From assembly GCF_014897675.1 (NCBI RefSeq), contig NZ_JABUXU010000004.1, forward strand, positions 124,001 through 188,000: a stretch of 64,000 nt of DNA. The letters are read 5' to 3'. Below are positions 27,069 through 37,562 of this stretch, piece after piece; position 1 is the stretch's first letter; each line of letters opens with the position of its first letter. Source of the stretch: Advenella sp. FME57. Its GTDB lineage: Bacteria; Pseudomonadota; Gammaproteobacteria; Burkholderiales; Burkholderiaceae_B. The notes beneath the pieces were generated by a model. It saw nothing but the letters and a program-made list of their open reading frames with translations. It did not search any database and was not told the DNA's origin. A program made the position numbers and the translations under genes.

Positions 27069-28748
27069 TTAGCCTATCTTGGCGTCGTTGGCAGCCTTAT
27101 TCATATTGTGCGTGATGAACCATTGCTGGGCAATGGACAGCACGTTATTGACGCACCAGTACAGCACCAGGCCGGCTGGGAACATGAACATCATGGCGCC
27201 GAAGATAAGCGGCATGAACATCATGATCTTGGCCTGCATCGGATCCGGTGGTTTCGGATTCAGACGCATCTGCAGGAACATACTGGCCATCATGAAGATC
27301 GGCAGGATAAAGTAGGGGTCGTGTACCGACAGATCGTGAATCCAGCCGATCCATGGCGCACCGCGCATTTCGACGCTGGCCAAGAGGACCCGATACAGGG
27401 TCAGGAAGACCGGAATTTGCACCAGGATGGGTAGACACCCGCCCAACGGATTGATTTTTTCATTGCGGTACATTTCCATCATGGCCGCATTGAGCGCCTG
27501 ACGGTCATCCCCGAATTTCTCTTTCATGGCCTGCATGCGTGGCGCGACGTTTTTCATCTTCGCCATGGATTTGTAGCTGGCGGCCGACAGAGGGAAGAAA
27601 ACCAGTTTGATCAGGCAGGTGAGCAGAACGATGGTCCAGCCCCAGTTGCCCACGATCGAGTGGATCCATTGCATGACCGCAAACATGGGCTTGGCAATGA
27701 TGGTCAGCCAGCCGTAATCGACCACGACGTCCAGGCCAGGCGCCACTGATGCCAGTGCATCCTGGTCCTGCGGGCCGACCCACAGTTCGGCACCGGTCGT
27801 GATGCTGGCGCCGGGCGCCAGTGTGCCCAGCGGCTCGACAGTGCTTACCGCGTAAAGGCCTTCGGGGGTCTTGCGCAGGTTATACAGGCGGTCTTTGCCT
27901 TCTGGCGGTACCCAGGCCGTGACAAAATAATGCTCGATCATGGCGATCCAGCCGTCTTTGGACTGCTTGATGTACTCGGCGCTGTTTTTATCTATGTCTG
28001 AAAAAGAGAATTTCTGGAAGCGTCCTTCCTCGGTATAGATCGCCGGACCGGTAAAGGTATGGTAAAAGCTGGAAGCGCCCGGAGGATCCTTGCTGTCACG
28101 GGTGATCTGCAAATACTGTGATGGCTGTTGGGGTTCCTGGCTGGTATTGGTAATAACGTCCTGAACGTCGACCCGATACGTTCCCTTGTTGAAGGTGTAC
28201 GTACGCGTCACTTTCAGGCCGCCCGATTCGGATTCGAACACAACCGGCAGTGTGTCGCCGGTCATGGTTGTCTCGGTCGATATCAGTTTGAAAGGCTTGT
28301 ACTGATCAGGATAGTTTTTCTTCTGGCCGGCCGGGGCAACAATACCGCTTTGTACCGTATAGCGCGAGATCTCGTTGTTTTCCAGCAGAACGGCAGACTT
28401 GGTTTCGTCGGCCGTATCCCGGTGCTTACGCAACTCGGCATGAACCAGTTGCGCGCCCATCGTATCGAACTGGAGACGGAACTCGTCGGTTTCGACGTCA
28501 ACAATCTCGGATGGCGCGCTTGTCGCAGCCTGTGCCTGGGCAGGCGTGGTTGACGCACCCGGCACCGCTGGTGCAGACGGCGTATCGGCTTGCGGTGTCG
28601 CCGAAGCCGGTGCAGTATTATCCTGCTGCGCGACCGTGGGCTGTTCGCCAAGAAGAGAGGGATGACCGGTATAGGTTTGCCAGTTGTTCCACAGCATAAA
28701 TGCCGAGAAAACAAATATCATCCAGAGTATGGTGCGTCGGATATCCAT
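27069..28748 (-). CDS. yidC: Membrane protein insertase YidC
   Basis: A 559-residue Gram-negative type YidC. It has an N-terminal helix (TILWMIFVFSAFMLWNNW), a Pro/Ala-rich linker (~45-95), the large periplasmic P1 domain (~100-345) and the five-helix 60KD_IMP insertase core (~360-545) with GWTIVLLTCLIKLVFFPL. The conserved core arginine should be within the first core helices. It inserts membrane proteins alone or with Sec. It is the last gene of rpmH-rnpA-yidD-yidC; 93 bp separate it from yidD. Confidence 0.95.
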   Translation of the reverse strand: MDIRRTILWMIFVFSAFMLWNNWQTYTGHPSLLGEQPTVAQQDNTAPASATPQADTPSAPAVPGASTTPAQAQAATSAPSEIVDVETDEFRLQFDTMGAQLVHAELRKHRDTADETKSAVLLENNEISRYTVQSGIVAPAGQKKNYPDQYKPFKLISTETTMTGDTLPVVFESESGGLKVTRTYTFNKGTYRVDVQDVITNTSQEPQQPSQYLQITRDSKDPPGASSFYHTFTGPAIYTEEGRFQKFSFSDIDKNSAEYIKQSKDGWIAMIEHYFVTAWVPPEGKDRLYNLRKTPEGLYAVSTVEPLGTLAPGASITTGAELWVGPQDQDALASVAPGLDVVVDYGWLTIIAKPMFAVMQWIHSIVGNWGWTIVLLTCLIKLVFFPLSAASYKSMAKMKNVAPRMQAMKEKFGDDRQALNAAMMEMYRNEKINPLGGCLPILVQIPVFLTLYRVLLASVEMRGAPWIGWIHDLSVHDPYFILPIFMMASMFLQMRLNPKPPDPMQAKIMMFMPLIFGAMMFMFPAGLVLYWCVNNVLSIAQQWFITHNMNKAANDAKIG

Positions 28749-28841
28749 GTAACCTGATTACAGTAAGAGCGGTTGGAAAAACGCACTAGTGTAACCCAGT
28801 GCATATTGCGGGAATGCGGTTTTGCAGGCAGTCTACTGAAA

Positions 28842-29099
28842 TTATTCATGATTTGCCGCGGTCGTGGCGCCTGTGGATGCCTTGGCCGGCGGCACCGGAT
28901 CATGACCGCCTGGGCTAAAGGGATGACAGCGACAAAGCCGTTTGGTTCCCAGCCACAGGCCCTTGCCGGCGCCGTGCGTATGGATAGCCTGTTCCATATA
29001 AGCCGAGCAGGTGGGCGTAAACCGACAGGACTGACCCACCCAGGGACTGATAAAGTACCGGTAAAAACGGATCGGTGCAATCAGAATCTGGCGAATCAT
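28842..29099 (-). CDS. yidD: Membrane protein insertion efficiency factor YidD
   Basis: An 85-residue YidD with the conserved [22 protein letters not shown] segment (split here: [19 protein letters not shown]), [19 protein letters not shown] and cysteines typical of the family. It is a membrane-associated helper of YidC-dependent insertion. It overlaps rnpA by 4 bp, and the tail after HDPVPP is the usual variable end. Confidence 0.93.
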   Translation of the reverse strand: MIRQILIAPIRFYRYFISPWVGQSCRFTPTCSAYMEQAIHTHGAGKGLWLGTKRLCRCHPFSPGGHDPVPPAKASTGATTAANHE

Positions 29100-29491
29100 C
29101 GCTGCTCCTTGTTGTCGGGACGACTGGCAAGCGCGCGTGCGAAGTGGCTATCTACTTCCTGGCGCACCCGTTGGCGCAGTACCGTCAGCGAACACGGTTC
29201 GATCTTGCAATGCAGGCGCACCAGATAGTCGGCGGCCGGCAGGTTCAGACGGTGATGACGAAAGGATTCGCGAATGACTCGCTTGATGGTGTTGCGGGTG
29301 GTCGCCCGCACAGCAAAGCGCTTGGCGATAATCATGCCCAGTCTTGCAGTGGGCTCGGGCAAAGGGGGCGAGGGCTGCGCGTGGTTCAGAGTGAACAACG
29401 CCCCCCGGGACACACGTCTTCCTCTCAGAAGATTCGTGAATTCAGAGGGGCGGTGCAGTCGCGCCGCTTTGGGATAGGTGGCGCTTTGCAT
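29096..29491 (-). CDS. rnpA: Ribonuclease P protein component
   Basis: A 131-residue RNase P protein. The RNR motif is seen as [14 protein letters not shown] (~65-78), and [13 protein letters not shown]-like basic residues stand near the N-terminus ([15 protein letters not shown]). It binds the M1 RNA to mature tRNA 5' ends. It sits 62 bp behind rpmH and overlaps yidD, the standard operon order. Confidence 0.94.
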   Translation of the reverse strand: MQSATYPKAARLHRPSEFTNLLRGRRVSRGALFTLNHAQPSPPLPEPTARLGMIIAKRFAVRATTRNTIKRVIRESFRHHRLNLPAADYLVRLHCKIEPCSLTVLRQRVRQEVDSHFARALASRPDNKEQR

Positions 29492-29553
29492 GAAACGGAC
29501 AGGAACCGTCTTCTGCCTGGTCAGGCGCGATCGGATCGGGGTCCGGATCGCAC

Positions 29554-29688
29554 TCAGACGGCCAGACGTTTACGGCCTTTGGCGCGGCGAGCGTTGATCA
29601 CGGCGCGGCCACCACGGGTTTTCATGCGGACACGAAAGCCGTGTGTGCGTTTGCGACGAGTTACGGAAGGTTGGTAAGTACGTTTCAT
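29554..29688 (-). CDS. rpmH: 50S ribosomal protein L34
   Basis: A 44-residue ribosomal protein: [20 protein letters not shown] at the start and an [11 protein letters not shown] end. Length and sequence are those of L34. GGTGGAA lies 5-11 bp before the ATG on the minus strand. First gene of the leftward operon, opposite dnaA. Confidence 0.96.
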   Translation of the reverse strand: MKRTYQPSVTRRKRTHGFRVRMKTRGGRAVINARRAKGRKRLAV

Positions 29689-30591
29689 GGAAATTCCACC
29701 AAAAATAAAGAGCTAAAGTTAAATACGGCTACTGCCGGACGGTTTGTTCGCCGCCGCGTGTCAAGACAAAAGCATTGATACGGTGACTCTGCCCGCAGCC
29801 AAACCTCACAGGGGTGACGTTTGGGCTGATAACGGGTTACAGCAAAGGCTGACCGCAGGCTGTCTGTTGTGTTGTGTCGCAATGCCAGCCCTAATTGGCT
29901 GCTTCACTGACGACCCATCACATTGTTCTGCGCCGCTCCAGGACCAGGTGTTGCCACTTGCAATCCGGGTGAGCGGGCTTAGCTTGCTGCCCGACTCTGG
30001 CCGCCCATCAGGCAACCGACCTGCTTTTCGTGTGCCCGGTGCCGGTTGCAGCCCGCATGCGCAAAGATGAGCAACATGACAAAAAACGAACCGACAACAG
30101 CAAAGCCCAGGCTCACAACCCATTGAATAACAAGGGAAATGTCGAACCTGCTTGAAACCGGCCCCAGAGTCTTTTCCAGCGTTTTTTACGTATCGCAGTG
30201 CCTGAAATCTTAAAAGATACTAAAAGGCAGCGGCTGAAAAATGCGTTAATCACGCATCAACTATGCCGTCCGCTAAACATCAGGCACGTATCGCAATTTT
30301 GTAAAGCCTTATATTTCATCAAATTTTTTGTGAATAGTCAATGGTTTAGGTGGCTTTTCCAATAATATTTGCCTTTCTGTTGTCAAGTGTCTGCTGATGG
30401 GTATGCCCGATCTGCGAACAATCGCGGCAAGATGATGCAAAATTGCCTCAGATAGCCCCTTATTGCCCGATGTTTCTATCCTTTTTGCGACAAAGCGTCA
30501 ACTGCTGTGGAAACTTTGAAACAGCCGGGCTGCCTGTGGATAACTTTGTCCGAATCAGGGTAAAATAGGACGTTTTCAGATTGACGTCGAT
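29689..30591. other. rpmH-dnaA intergenic region, candidate oriC and dnaA promoter
   Basis: About 0.9 kb between the divergent rpmH and dnaA genes, a classical place for the bacterial origin. An AT-rich tract lies at ~30290-30375. One consensus DnaA box is seen at 30535-30543 and weaker ones at 30506 (TGTGGAAAC) and ~30327 (TGTGAATAG). The half near rpmH is GC-rich and unstructured to the eye. Only one good box is few for an origin, so the call is partly based on synteny. Confidence 0.5.
30535..30543 (-). promoter_or_regulatory. DnaA box
   Basis: TGTGGATAA is the reverse complement of the consensus box TTATCCACA. It lies 49 bp before the dnaA start, where it could serve autoregulation of dnaA as well as origin function. 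Confidence 0.7.
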
Positions 30592-32124
30592 ATGCAAGAG
30601 TTTTGGCAATCCTGCGTGCATTCCCTGGCCCAGGAACTCCCTCCCGAACAGATGAAGGCATGGGTGCACCCCCTGTCTTTTCTCAGTTTTGATGAAGAAC
30701 TGGGCGAAGTTCGCGTGTCCGCGCCAAACGCCATCAAACAGAACTGGGCACGCACCAACTATACACAGCGCATCCAGGAACTGGCCAGCAACTGGTTTAA
30801 CCGACCAGGTATCCGGGTCATCTTCCAGGTAGCGCGACGCGACCATCATGTGTCCCAGGTGCATGGCCCGGCCATGTCGCCGCCGACGGGTATGCCTGCT
30901 GGCCCAACGGCTGGCGCCCCGGCGCCCCGTGAATACACTAACGGCGCGGCCACCCAGCTCAATGGCCATGGCGCCAGCGCAGCGCTGCATACGGCAACCC
31001 GGACAACAACGGCTGTGGAACCGGCAGCAACGGGCAAAGAACCCGTGGTTATTATCGAGACGGTTGGACAGGCGCCTGAAGACCACGTGTACAAACGTTC
31101 GCACATGAATGCGAACCTGACGTTCGAAAGCCTGGTCATTGGTAAATCCAACCAGCTGGCCAACGCCGCATCTGCACAAATCGTTGAAAATCCCGGCGTT
31201 TCTTCGTATAACCCGTTCTTTCTGTATGGCAGCACGGGCCTGGGCAAGACGCACCTGATGCACGCCATCGGTAACGCACTATTTAAGGCAGGCAAGGTCA
31301 GCCGGGTTCGTTATATTCATGCCGACCAGTATTATTCCGACATGGTCAAATCGTTCCAGACCAATACTTTTGACGATCTGAAACGGTATTATCATTCGCT
31401 GGATCTGTTGCTGATCGATGACATCCAGTTTTTTCGCAAAAAAGAACGCACGCAGGAGGAGTTCTTTCTGCTCTATGAAACCATGGTGCAGCGCGGCCGG
31501 CAAATCGTGATTACTTCCGATACCTATCCGCGCGAATTGCAGGATATCAACAGCCGGCTTACGTCGCGCTTCGATTCGGGCCTCACGGTACAGATCGAGC
31601 CGCCCGAGCTGGAAATGCGTGTTGCCATCCTGTTGCGCAAGGCCGAAGAGAAAACCTCTATCGTCCTGAAGGAAGAAGCGGCGTTCTTCATAGCGAAGCA
31701 TTTGCGCAGTAATGTCAGGGAACTGGAAGGGGCGCTGTCCCGGGTGTCTGCTTACGCCGGCTTTCATGGCGTGAAAATCATCACGGTCGAATTCTGCAAG
31801 GAAGCGCTCAAGGATTTGCTGTCGGTATCGATCGGCCAGATTACCATCGAGAACATCCAGAAGACAGTGGCCGATTTTTACAAGCTGAAGGTCCAGGAGA
31901 TGTACTCGAAACGTCGGCCGGCTAATATTGCCATGGCCCGACAGATCGCCATGTACCTGGCCAAGGAATTAACGCAGAAAAGCCTGCCGGAAATTGGAGA
32001 TTCGTTCGGCGGCAGAGATCACACAACGGTGCTGCATGCAGTTCGCAAGATTACGGAACAGCGTGCCAAGAACGCCGAGTTGAATCACCAGTTACACGTA
32101 TTGGAACAAACCTTAAAAGGATAA
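30592..32124 (+). CDS. dnaA: Chromosomal replication initiator protein DnaA
   Basis: A 510-residue DnaA. Domain I is at ~1-85, a Pro/Ala/Thr-rich domain II linker at ~90-160, the AAA+ domain follows with Walker A GSTGLGKTHL (~208) and Walker B LLIDDIQF (~276), and the DNA-binding domain IV carries FGGRDHTTVLHAVRKI (~480). It melts the origin in its ATP form. dnaN begins 2 bp behind its stop, so the two are co-transcribed. The linker is longer than in E. coli DnaA. Confidence 0.97.
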   Translation: MQEFWQSCVHSLAQELPPEQMKAWVHPLSFLSFDEELGEVRVSAPNAIKQNWARTNYTQRIQELASNWFNRPGIRVIFQVARRDHHVSQVHGPAMSPPTGMPAGPTAGAPAPREYTNGAATQLNGHGASAALHTATRTTTAVEPAATGKEPVVIIETVGQAPEDHVYKRSHMNANLTFESLVIGKSNQLANAASAQIVENPGVSSYNPFFLYGSTGLGKTHLMHAIGNALFKAGKVSRVRYIHADQYYSDMVKSFQTNTFDDLKRYYHSLDLLLIDDIQFFRKKERTQEEFFLLYETMVQRGRQIVITSDTYPRELQDINSRLTSRFDSGLTVQIEPPELEMRVAILLRKAEEKTSIVLKEEAAFFIAKHLRSNVRELEGALSRVSAYAGFHGVKIITVEFCKEALKDLLSVSIGQITIENIQKTVADFYKLKVQEMYSKRRPANIAMARQIAMYLAKELTQKSLPEIGDSFGGRDHTTVLHAVRKITEQRAKNAELNHQLHVLEQTLKG

Positions 32125-32126
32125 TC

Positions 32127-33236
32127 ATGCAACTGTTACAAGCGAATCGCGATGCGCTGCTCAAACCGCTGCAAACGGTCGCCGGGATTGTAGAGCGCCG
32201 GCACACGATGCCGATCCTGGCAAATATTCTGTTGCGTAAAGAGGGGAATAAAATTGCGTTTGTGGCAACTGACCTAGAGGTCCAGATCACCACGCATGCC
32301 GACTTCGGCGTGGGTGACGATGTGGAGTCTACAACGGTTGCCGCACGCAAGCTGCTTGACTTTGTCCGCGCACTGCCAGCGGCCAATGAAGTCAAGCTCA
32401 AGCTGCAGGACGGCAAACTGGGCATTCAGTCCGGCAGAAGCCGCCTGGAGCTGCAAACCCTGAATGGGTCCGAGTACCCGACCGTGTCGGTACCCGAGAG
32501 CTGGAACGTGTCTTTCACGATGCCGCAAAAGGCCTTGCGCAAGCTGTTTGGCATGGTGCATTTTTCCATGGCGCAGCAGGACATCCGTTATTACCTGAAT
32601 GGTACGCTCATGGTGTTCGAACCCGGTATGGTGCGCGCCGTGGCTACCGACGGTCACCGTCTGGCTCATGCCGCTGAAGATATCGAAGGCATTCAGTCTT
32701 CCAGCGAAGTCATCCTGCCACGCAAAACCGTCCTTGAAGTGCAGCGCCTGCTTGACGACAGCGACGAGTCTGTCAATATTGATGTGTCGGCCAGCCAGAT
32801 CCGTTTCACCTTTGGCGACATCGAATTGATTTCCAAGCTTGTCGAAGGCAAGTTTCCCGACTTCAAGCGTGTTATCCCCAGTGATTACACCCGTCATTTC
32901 AACGTGAATCGCGAGGCACTGCAAAGCAGCTTGCACATCGCATCCATTCTGATGACTGACAAGCTCAAAGGCATCAAGCTGAATCTGGAAAATAATCTGC
33001 TGCAAATGAAATATATCAATGCAGACCAGGAAAATGCCCAGGACGAAATTGAAATAGATTACAGCTTTGAGCCCCTCAGTGTTGGCTTTAATGTGACCTA
33101 TCTGCAGGATGTGCTTTCCATGGCGAAAACAGACGAGGTAATCTGGTCGGTCAAGCCCGATGTCAACGCCTCGGCGCTGATTACACTGCCAGATGAAAAG
33201 CACTTCAAATACGTTGTCATGCCAATGCGTATCTAA
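32127..33236 (+). CDS. dnaN: DNA polymerase III sliding clamp (beta subunit)
   Basis: A 369-residue clamp of three similar domains, starting MQLLQANRDALLKPLQTVAG and ending YVVMPMRI, the canonical C-terminal binding-pocket tail. It encircles DNA and gives processivity to polymerase III. It follows dnaA directly. Behind it is 180 bp with an imperfect GC-rich hairpin (~33251-33290) before gyrB. Confidence 0.97.
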   Translation: MQLLQANRDALLKPLQTVAGIVERRHTMPILANILLRKEGNKIAFVATDLEVQITTHADFGVGDDVESTTVAARKLLDFVRALPAANEVKLKLQDGKLGIQSGRSRLELQTLNGSEYPTVSVPESWNVSFTMPQKALRKLFGMVHFSMAQQDIRYYLNGTLMVFEPGMVRAVATDGHRLAHAAEDIEGIQSSSEVILPRKTVLEVQRLLDDSDESVNIDVSASQIRFTFGDIELISKLVEGKFPDFKRVIPSDYTRHFNVNREALQSSLHIASILMTDKLKGIKLNLENNLLQMKYINADQENAQDEIEIDYSFEPLSVGFNVTYLQDVLSMAKTDEVIWSVKPDVNASALITLPDEKHFKYVVMPMRI

Positions 33237-33347
33237 AAATCGTGACAGCCGGCCATATCTTTGCCCTGCAAAGGGGTGGCTGGTTATTGTTCACAGCGGG
33301 GTGCGTACCGCGACACGCGCCGGCAAAAGATTTTAAATTTCAATTGA

Positions 33348-35867
<2,520 letters not shown>

Positions 35868-35877
35868 GTGTTGTAGG

Positions 35878-35940
35878 TTCTCATAATTAGTGAAAAATTC
35901 TCACAATTAATGAAAACTCATTCTCATAATTAGTGAAAAA
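35878..35940 (+). repeat. Three tandem ~20-bp repeats, probable TnsB-binding transposon end
   Basis: Copies start at 35878, 35898 and 35921. The consensus is TTCTCATAATTAGTGAAAAA; the middle copy differs at three or four positions. Copies 1 and 2 abut and copy 3 follows after 3 bp. Close-packed ~22-bp transposase sites are typical of Tn7-type ends. A TGT string at 35869/35873 could be the element terminus. Confidence 0.6.
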
Positions 35941-35964
35941 AATTTGTAGCTATACAGATTGCCA

Positions 35965-35999
35965 AACAGGCTCCGATGTTTTATCGGAGCCTGTTTTAA
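35965..35999 (+). terminator. Strong rho-independent terminator
   Basis: A 13-bp perfect stem (AACAGGCTCCGAT / ATCGGAGCCTGTT, 5-base loop) followed by TTAAT. It ends rightward transcription from gyrB, but lies behind the tandem repeats. It may belong to the transposon and insulate its genes. Confidence 0.8.
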
Positions 36000-36350
36000 T
36001 TGTGCGGAGGTTCGGGAGGTTAATCACCGACAGACGATTAATTGGGACCGCTGCGAGACTGGAATGAATGATGGCTCATTTGATGGCGAGAAATAATAAG
36101 TATCAAATTAAATATTTCGTCGTGTTTTTCTGTCTTATGGAGCTTGATTTTAGTCGAATTAAAAAGAGTTGATTTTATACTTTAACTATATGATTAATAA
36201 TAAGAAATTATAAAATATTCAATATATGCTATGAGTTAATTTAATTCATATTAACTATTGATTGATTTTTGTCGATAGTTTCTAACTTGTACTCCTAGCC
36301 TATATTCATTAGACTAAAAATATACAAAATTCAATGGGGCGGTCGGGTAC
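36000..36350. other. AT-rich region before the Ner-like gene
   Basis: About 350 bp with very low GC from ~36090 to 36330 (runs such as TTAATAATAAGAAATTATAA). No gene is seen. It probably holds the promoter and operators of the element's regulator, and the base composition contrasts sharply with gyrB. Confidence 0.5.
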
Positions 36351-36590
36351 ATGGATGCGATCGAACTGAACTATCGATTGAAACGTGCGGGGCACACTCA
36401 GGTGAGCTTGGCACGTGAATTGGGTGTGACTCGTGGAGTCGTCAATGATGTCGTTCATGGCCGCAAATCGGCTTTTCGGGTAGCGACCCGTGTCGCTGAC
36501 GCCGTTGGAGTTGACGTTGACGTACTCTGGCCAGGTCGTTATCGGCAAGAATCGTTAAGCCACCACCCAATTAACAATCGAGCTCAATAA
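36351..36590 (+). CDS. Ner/Nlp-like helix-turn-helix regulator
   Basis: A 79-residue DNA-binding protein. The helix-turn-helix HTQVSLARELGVTRGVVNDVV (given as HTQVSLAREL and VTRGVVNDVV, ~15-35) and the LWPGRY ending (~59-64) match the Ner/Nlp type of phage Mu and related elements. Ner proteins repress early transposition genes, so this is probably the transposon's own switch. It stands alone between an AT-rich region and a terminator-like hairpin at 36620, 250 bp before tnsA. The identity of its target promoter is inferred. Confidence 0.75.
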   Translation: MDAIELNYRLKRAGHTQVSLARELGVTRGVVNDVVHGRKSAFRVATRVADAVGVDVDVLWPGRYRQESLSHHPINNRAQ

Positions 36591-36619
36591 AAGGAGAATG
36601 TGCGACAGAAATAAAAAAA

Positions 36620-36650
36620 CCGAACAACTTTTACGCTGCTCGGCTTTTGT
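36620..36650. terminator. Terminator-like hairpin between the Ner-like gene and tnsA
   Basis: CCGAACAAC (36620-36628) faces GCTGCTCGG (36635-36643) with two mismatches. A-run on the left and CTTTTGT on the right extend the pairing, so it could act on both strands. Confidence 0.5.
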
Positions 36651-36842
36651 CTTAACTGAATGAATATTACGTCTTCGCAAGCATAGTATTCCTTCTTTTG
36701 AGGGCTTAAGTCAAGCCGTTTCCCCCTAAAACGTAACAATTTTTACCTTGCGCCCAAGAGCCGGGTGGGCACGTTCGCGCCTCCACCCATCTTGCTGGGG
36801 ATAGGTACAGGGGATTCTTTTGCCTAAAAAAGGAGTATTAAC

Positions 36843-37562
36843 GTGGTTCAAAACAACCCAAATCGATCTGCAAACACCCCACACGTCGACCGTGCGCGTA
36901 CGGTTATCACGCGATCAGGGGCCATTGTGCGTGGAAAATTTCCCAGCAGGAAAAACCAGCGCATGATTCATTACGAGGGCCTCTTGGAGTTGGCGGCCTG
37001 CTACATGTTCGAAATGTCACCGAATATCATTGTGTATCGTGAACAACCGCTGAAAATCCAGTACGCAGACGGAGATCGGCTGCGCCGATATACCCCTGAT
37101 TTCAAAGTGACGCTCAAGACTGGTGAAATAGTACTTGTAGAGATCAAGCATTCGGCGTTTCTAGCTCGTGCAGAGATACGCCACAAATATCGTCAAATTT
37201 CAGCTCACATGCAACGCATAGCTCAGGCGTATTGCATTGTTACGGACACTACTATTCGACAGGAACCGCGACTTAGCTCGTTGCGCTATGTCTTTGGACA
37301 ATTAACAAGACAAATACCCACCCAAGTTCAATTGGACAGCGTCGCATCGGATCTTGCATCTCATCCCGTGTTTCTGAAGAACGCTAGCATTCAGGAAGTT
37401 AACTCGCTGTTGAAGCCGTACGGTGTTTCCGTATTTGACCTACTTGCGAGTGGTCATCTTGTTTGCGATTTAACACAACCAGTACAGGAATCTACTCAGA
37501 CTTTCATTAACAAGGAGAACCACCATGAATGGTTTCGGATTTCAGAAGAATTGTCGATTTGA
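36843..37562 (+). CDS. tnsA: TnsA-type transposon endonuclease
   Basis: A 239-residue TnsA. The nuclease core has HYEGLLELAACYMFE (~40-55, first acidic residue), YTPDF (~82-86, Asp) and LVEIKHS (~96-102, Lys), matching the Glu-Asp-Lys restriction-like site of Tn7 TnsA. It cuts the 5' strands at the element ends, so transposition can be cut-and-paste. The start is GTG with AAGGAG 9 bp upstream. The C-terminal half may contact TnsC. It overlaps tnsB by 38 bp. Confidence 0.88.
   Translation: MVQNNPNRSANTPHVDRARTVITRSGAIVRGKFPSRKNQRMIHYEGLLELAACYMFEMSPNIIVYREQPLKIQYADGDRLRRYTPDFKVTLKTGEIVLVEIKHSAFLARAEIRHKYRQISAHMQRIAQAYCIVTDTTIRQEPRLSSLRYVFGQLTRQIPTQVQLDSVASDLASHPVFLKNASIQEVNSLLKPYGVSVFDLLASGHLVCDLTQPVQESTQTFINKENHHEWFRISEELSI

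Noticed and set aside
29806-30123. 105-residue frame in the rpmH-dnaA gap
   Set aside because: No ribosome site and no homology-like features; the region is better read as origin and promoter DNA.
32274-33203. 309-residue frame opposite dnaN
   Set aside because: Full overlap with dnaN on the other strand and no recognisable protein features.
35878-35940. Tandem repeats considered as a CRISPR array
   Set aside because: No spacers: units are nearly contiguous and only three are present; no cas genes in the window.
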